Positions 63,297 to 64,000 of a stretch of 64,000 nt of DNA are shown here, in pieces. Source of the stretch: Microbacterium saccharophilum (lineage in GTDB: Bacteria; Actinomycetota; Actinomycetes; Actinomycetales; Microbacteriaceae); assembly GCF_007992455.1 (NCBI RefSeq), contig NZ_BKAH01000008.1, positions 1 through 64,000 of the forward strand, read 5' to 3'. The notes below the pieces were generated by a model that saw only the letters and a list, made by a program, of their open reading frames with translations, was not told the DNA's origin and ran no database searches. The position numbers were made by a program, and so were the translations under genes. Position 1 is the first letter of the stretch. Every line of letters begins with the position of its first letter.

Positions 63297-64000
63297 TGGC
63301 TACCACGGTTCCGCTGCAAGCCGACACCCAGAGCCGCCCGACGACCCTGCCCCCGCGGCAGGCCGCACTGCTCAGCGCGTCCCGCGTTGACCAGAAGGGC
63401 AACCTGATCGTCAAGTGGATCACCTCCACCGACCACAAGACGATCGGGTACATGTACCTCATCGCGTCGGTGCTGTTCTTCCTCCTCGGCGGCGTGATGG
63501 CGCTCATCATCCGGGCGGAGCTCTTCGAGCCGGGCATGCAGATCGTCCCGACGAAGGAGCAGTACAACCAGCTCTTCACGATGCACGGCACGATCATGCT
63601 GCTGATGTTCGCGACGCCGCTGTTCGCGGGCTTCGCGAACGCCATCCTGCCGCTGCAGATCGGCGCCCCCGACGTCGCGTTCCCGCGCCTGAACGCCTTC
63701 GCCTTCTGGCTGTTCCTGTTCGGCTCGCTCATCGCGGTCGCCGGCTTCCTCACCCCGCAGGGTGCGGCCTCGTTCGGCTGGTTCGCGTATCAGCCGCTCG
63801 CGAATGCGACGTTCTCACCAGGCGCGGGTGGAAACCTCTGGATGCTGGGTCTCGGCATGAGCGGTTTCGGCACGATCCTCGGCGCCGTGAACTTCATCAC
63901 GACGATCATCACGATGCGCGCGCCCGGCATGACGATGTGGCGCCTGCCGATCTTCTCCTGGAACACGCTCATCACGAGCATCCTCATCCTCATGGCGTTC
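63296..64000 (+). CDS. ctaD: Cytochrome c oxidase subunit I, 5' part
   Basis: Heme-copper oxidase catalytic subunit; the first 235 codons are present and the frame is open at the right edge. Visible: basic N-terminus, [15 protein letters not shown], first helix, and the heme-a His in [14 protein letters not shown] (about residue 100), followed by [40 protein letters not shown]. Coupled to ctaC by overlapping stop and start. Confidence 0.95.
   Translation, partial: MATTVPLQADTQSRPTTLPPRQAALLSASRVDQKGNLIVKWITSTDHKTIGYMYLIASVLFFLLGGVMALIIRAELFEPGMQIVPTKEQYNQLFTMHGTIMLLMFATPLFAGFANAILPLQIGAPDVAFPRLNAFAFWLFLFGSLIAVAGFLTPQGAASFGWFAYQPLANATFSPGAGGNLWMLGLGMSGFGTILGAVNFITTIITMRAPGMTMWRLPIFSWNTLITSILILMAF

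Overview
The window is chromosomal DNA of a high-GC actinobacterium. The best fit is the family Microbacteriaceae, probably Microbacterium or a close relative. The evidence is gene order and protein type: a complete actinobacterial division and cell-wall cluster with sepF, yggT and divIVA downstream of ftsZ; a garA-ftsR-merR group; a class II DAHP synthase next to a PASTA kinase; GTG and TTG starts; and many promoters whose -10 hexamer (TANNNT) lies about 6-9 bases before the start codon. I see no tRNA, rRNA, CRISPR array, insertion sequence, prophage or obvious pseudogene. The DNA looks like ordinary, dense core chromosome with a few accessory spots.

Left part (1-13.9 kb): a PilB/GspE-type ATPase; a YihY-type membrane protein; glycogen phosphorylase; a class I glutamine amidotransferase co-oriented with a LysR regulator; divergently from LysR, mmsB-mmsA of valine catabolism; a small unknown protein and a CYTH protein; dihydrolipoyl dehydrogenase; and a probable copper group made of a CopC-like surface protein, a Met/Cys-rich copper-storage-like protein and an unknown protein with a Cys cluster.

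Middle part (13.9-33.1 kb): garA (FHA), ftsR and a second MerR regulator; a 634-base gene-free stretch filled with hairpin-forming repeats; two ParA/MinD-type ATPases on either side of pyruvate carboxylase, the second followed by peptide deformylase; acyl-CoA synthetase; ROK glucokinase; PlsC acyltransferase; aroG; a PknL-like PASTA kinase; a LysM protein; an Rv2175c-like DNA-binding protein; polyprenyl diphosphate synthase; and a DUF3040 membrane protein. The aroG/pknL/Rv2175c/idsA neighbourhood resembles that of mycobacteria.

Division and wall cluster (33.2-51.0 kb): an MraZ operator, then mraZ-rsmH-ftsL-ftsI-murF-mraY-murD-ftsW-murG-murC-ftsQ, an AT-rich leader with dyads, ftsZ-ylmE-sepF-yggT-divIVA-lspA-rluD. 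Most genes overlap or lie a few bases apart. murE, normally between ftsI and murF, is absent. The products build lipid II (MurF, MraY, MurD, MurG, MurC), polymerise and crosslink it at the septum (FtsW, FtsI) and assemble the divisome (FtsZ, SepF, FtsQ, FtsL) and the polar scaffold (DivIVA).

Right part (51.1-64.0 kb): a DinB-like protein, a Nudix hydrolase, dnaE, an unknown membrane protein, hisD, nrdR, pyrD, a DUF3043 membrane protein, an M20 dipeptidase, erpA, ctaC and the 5' part of ctaD, which runs off the right edge.
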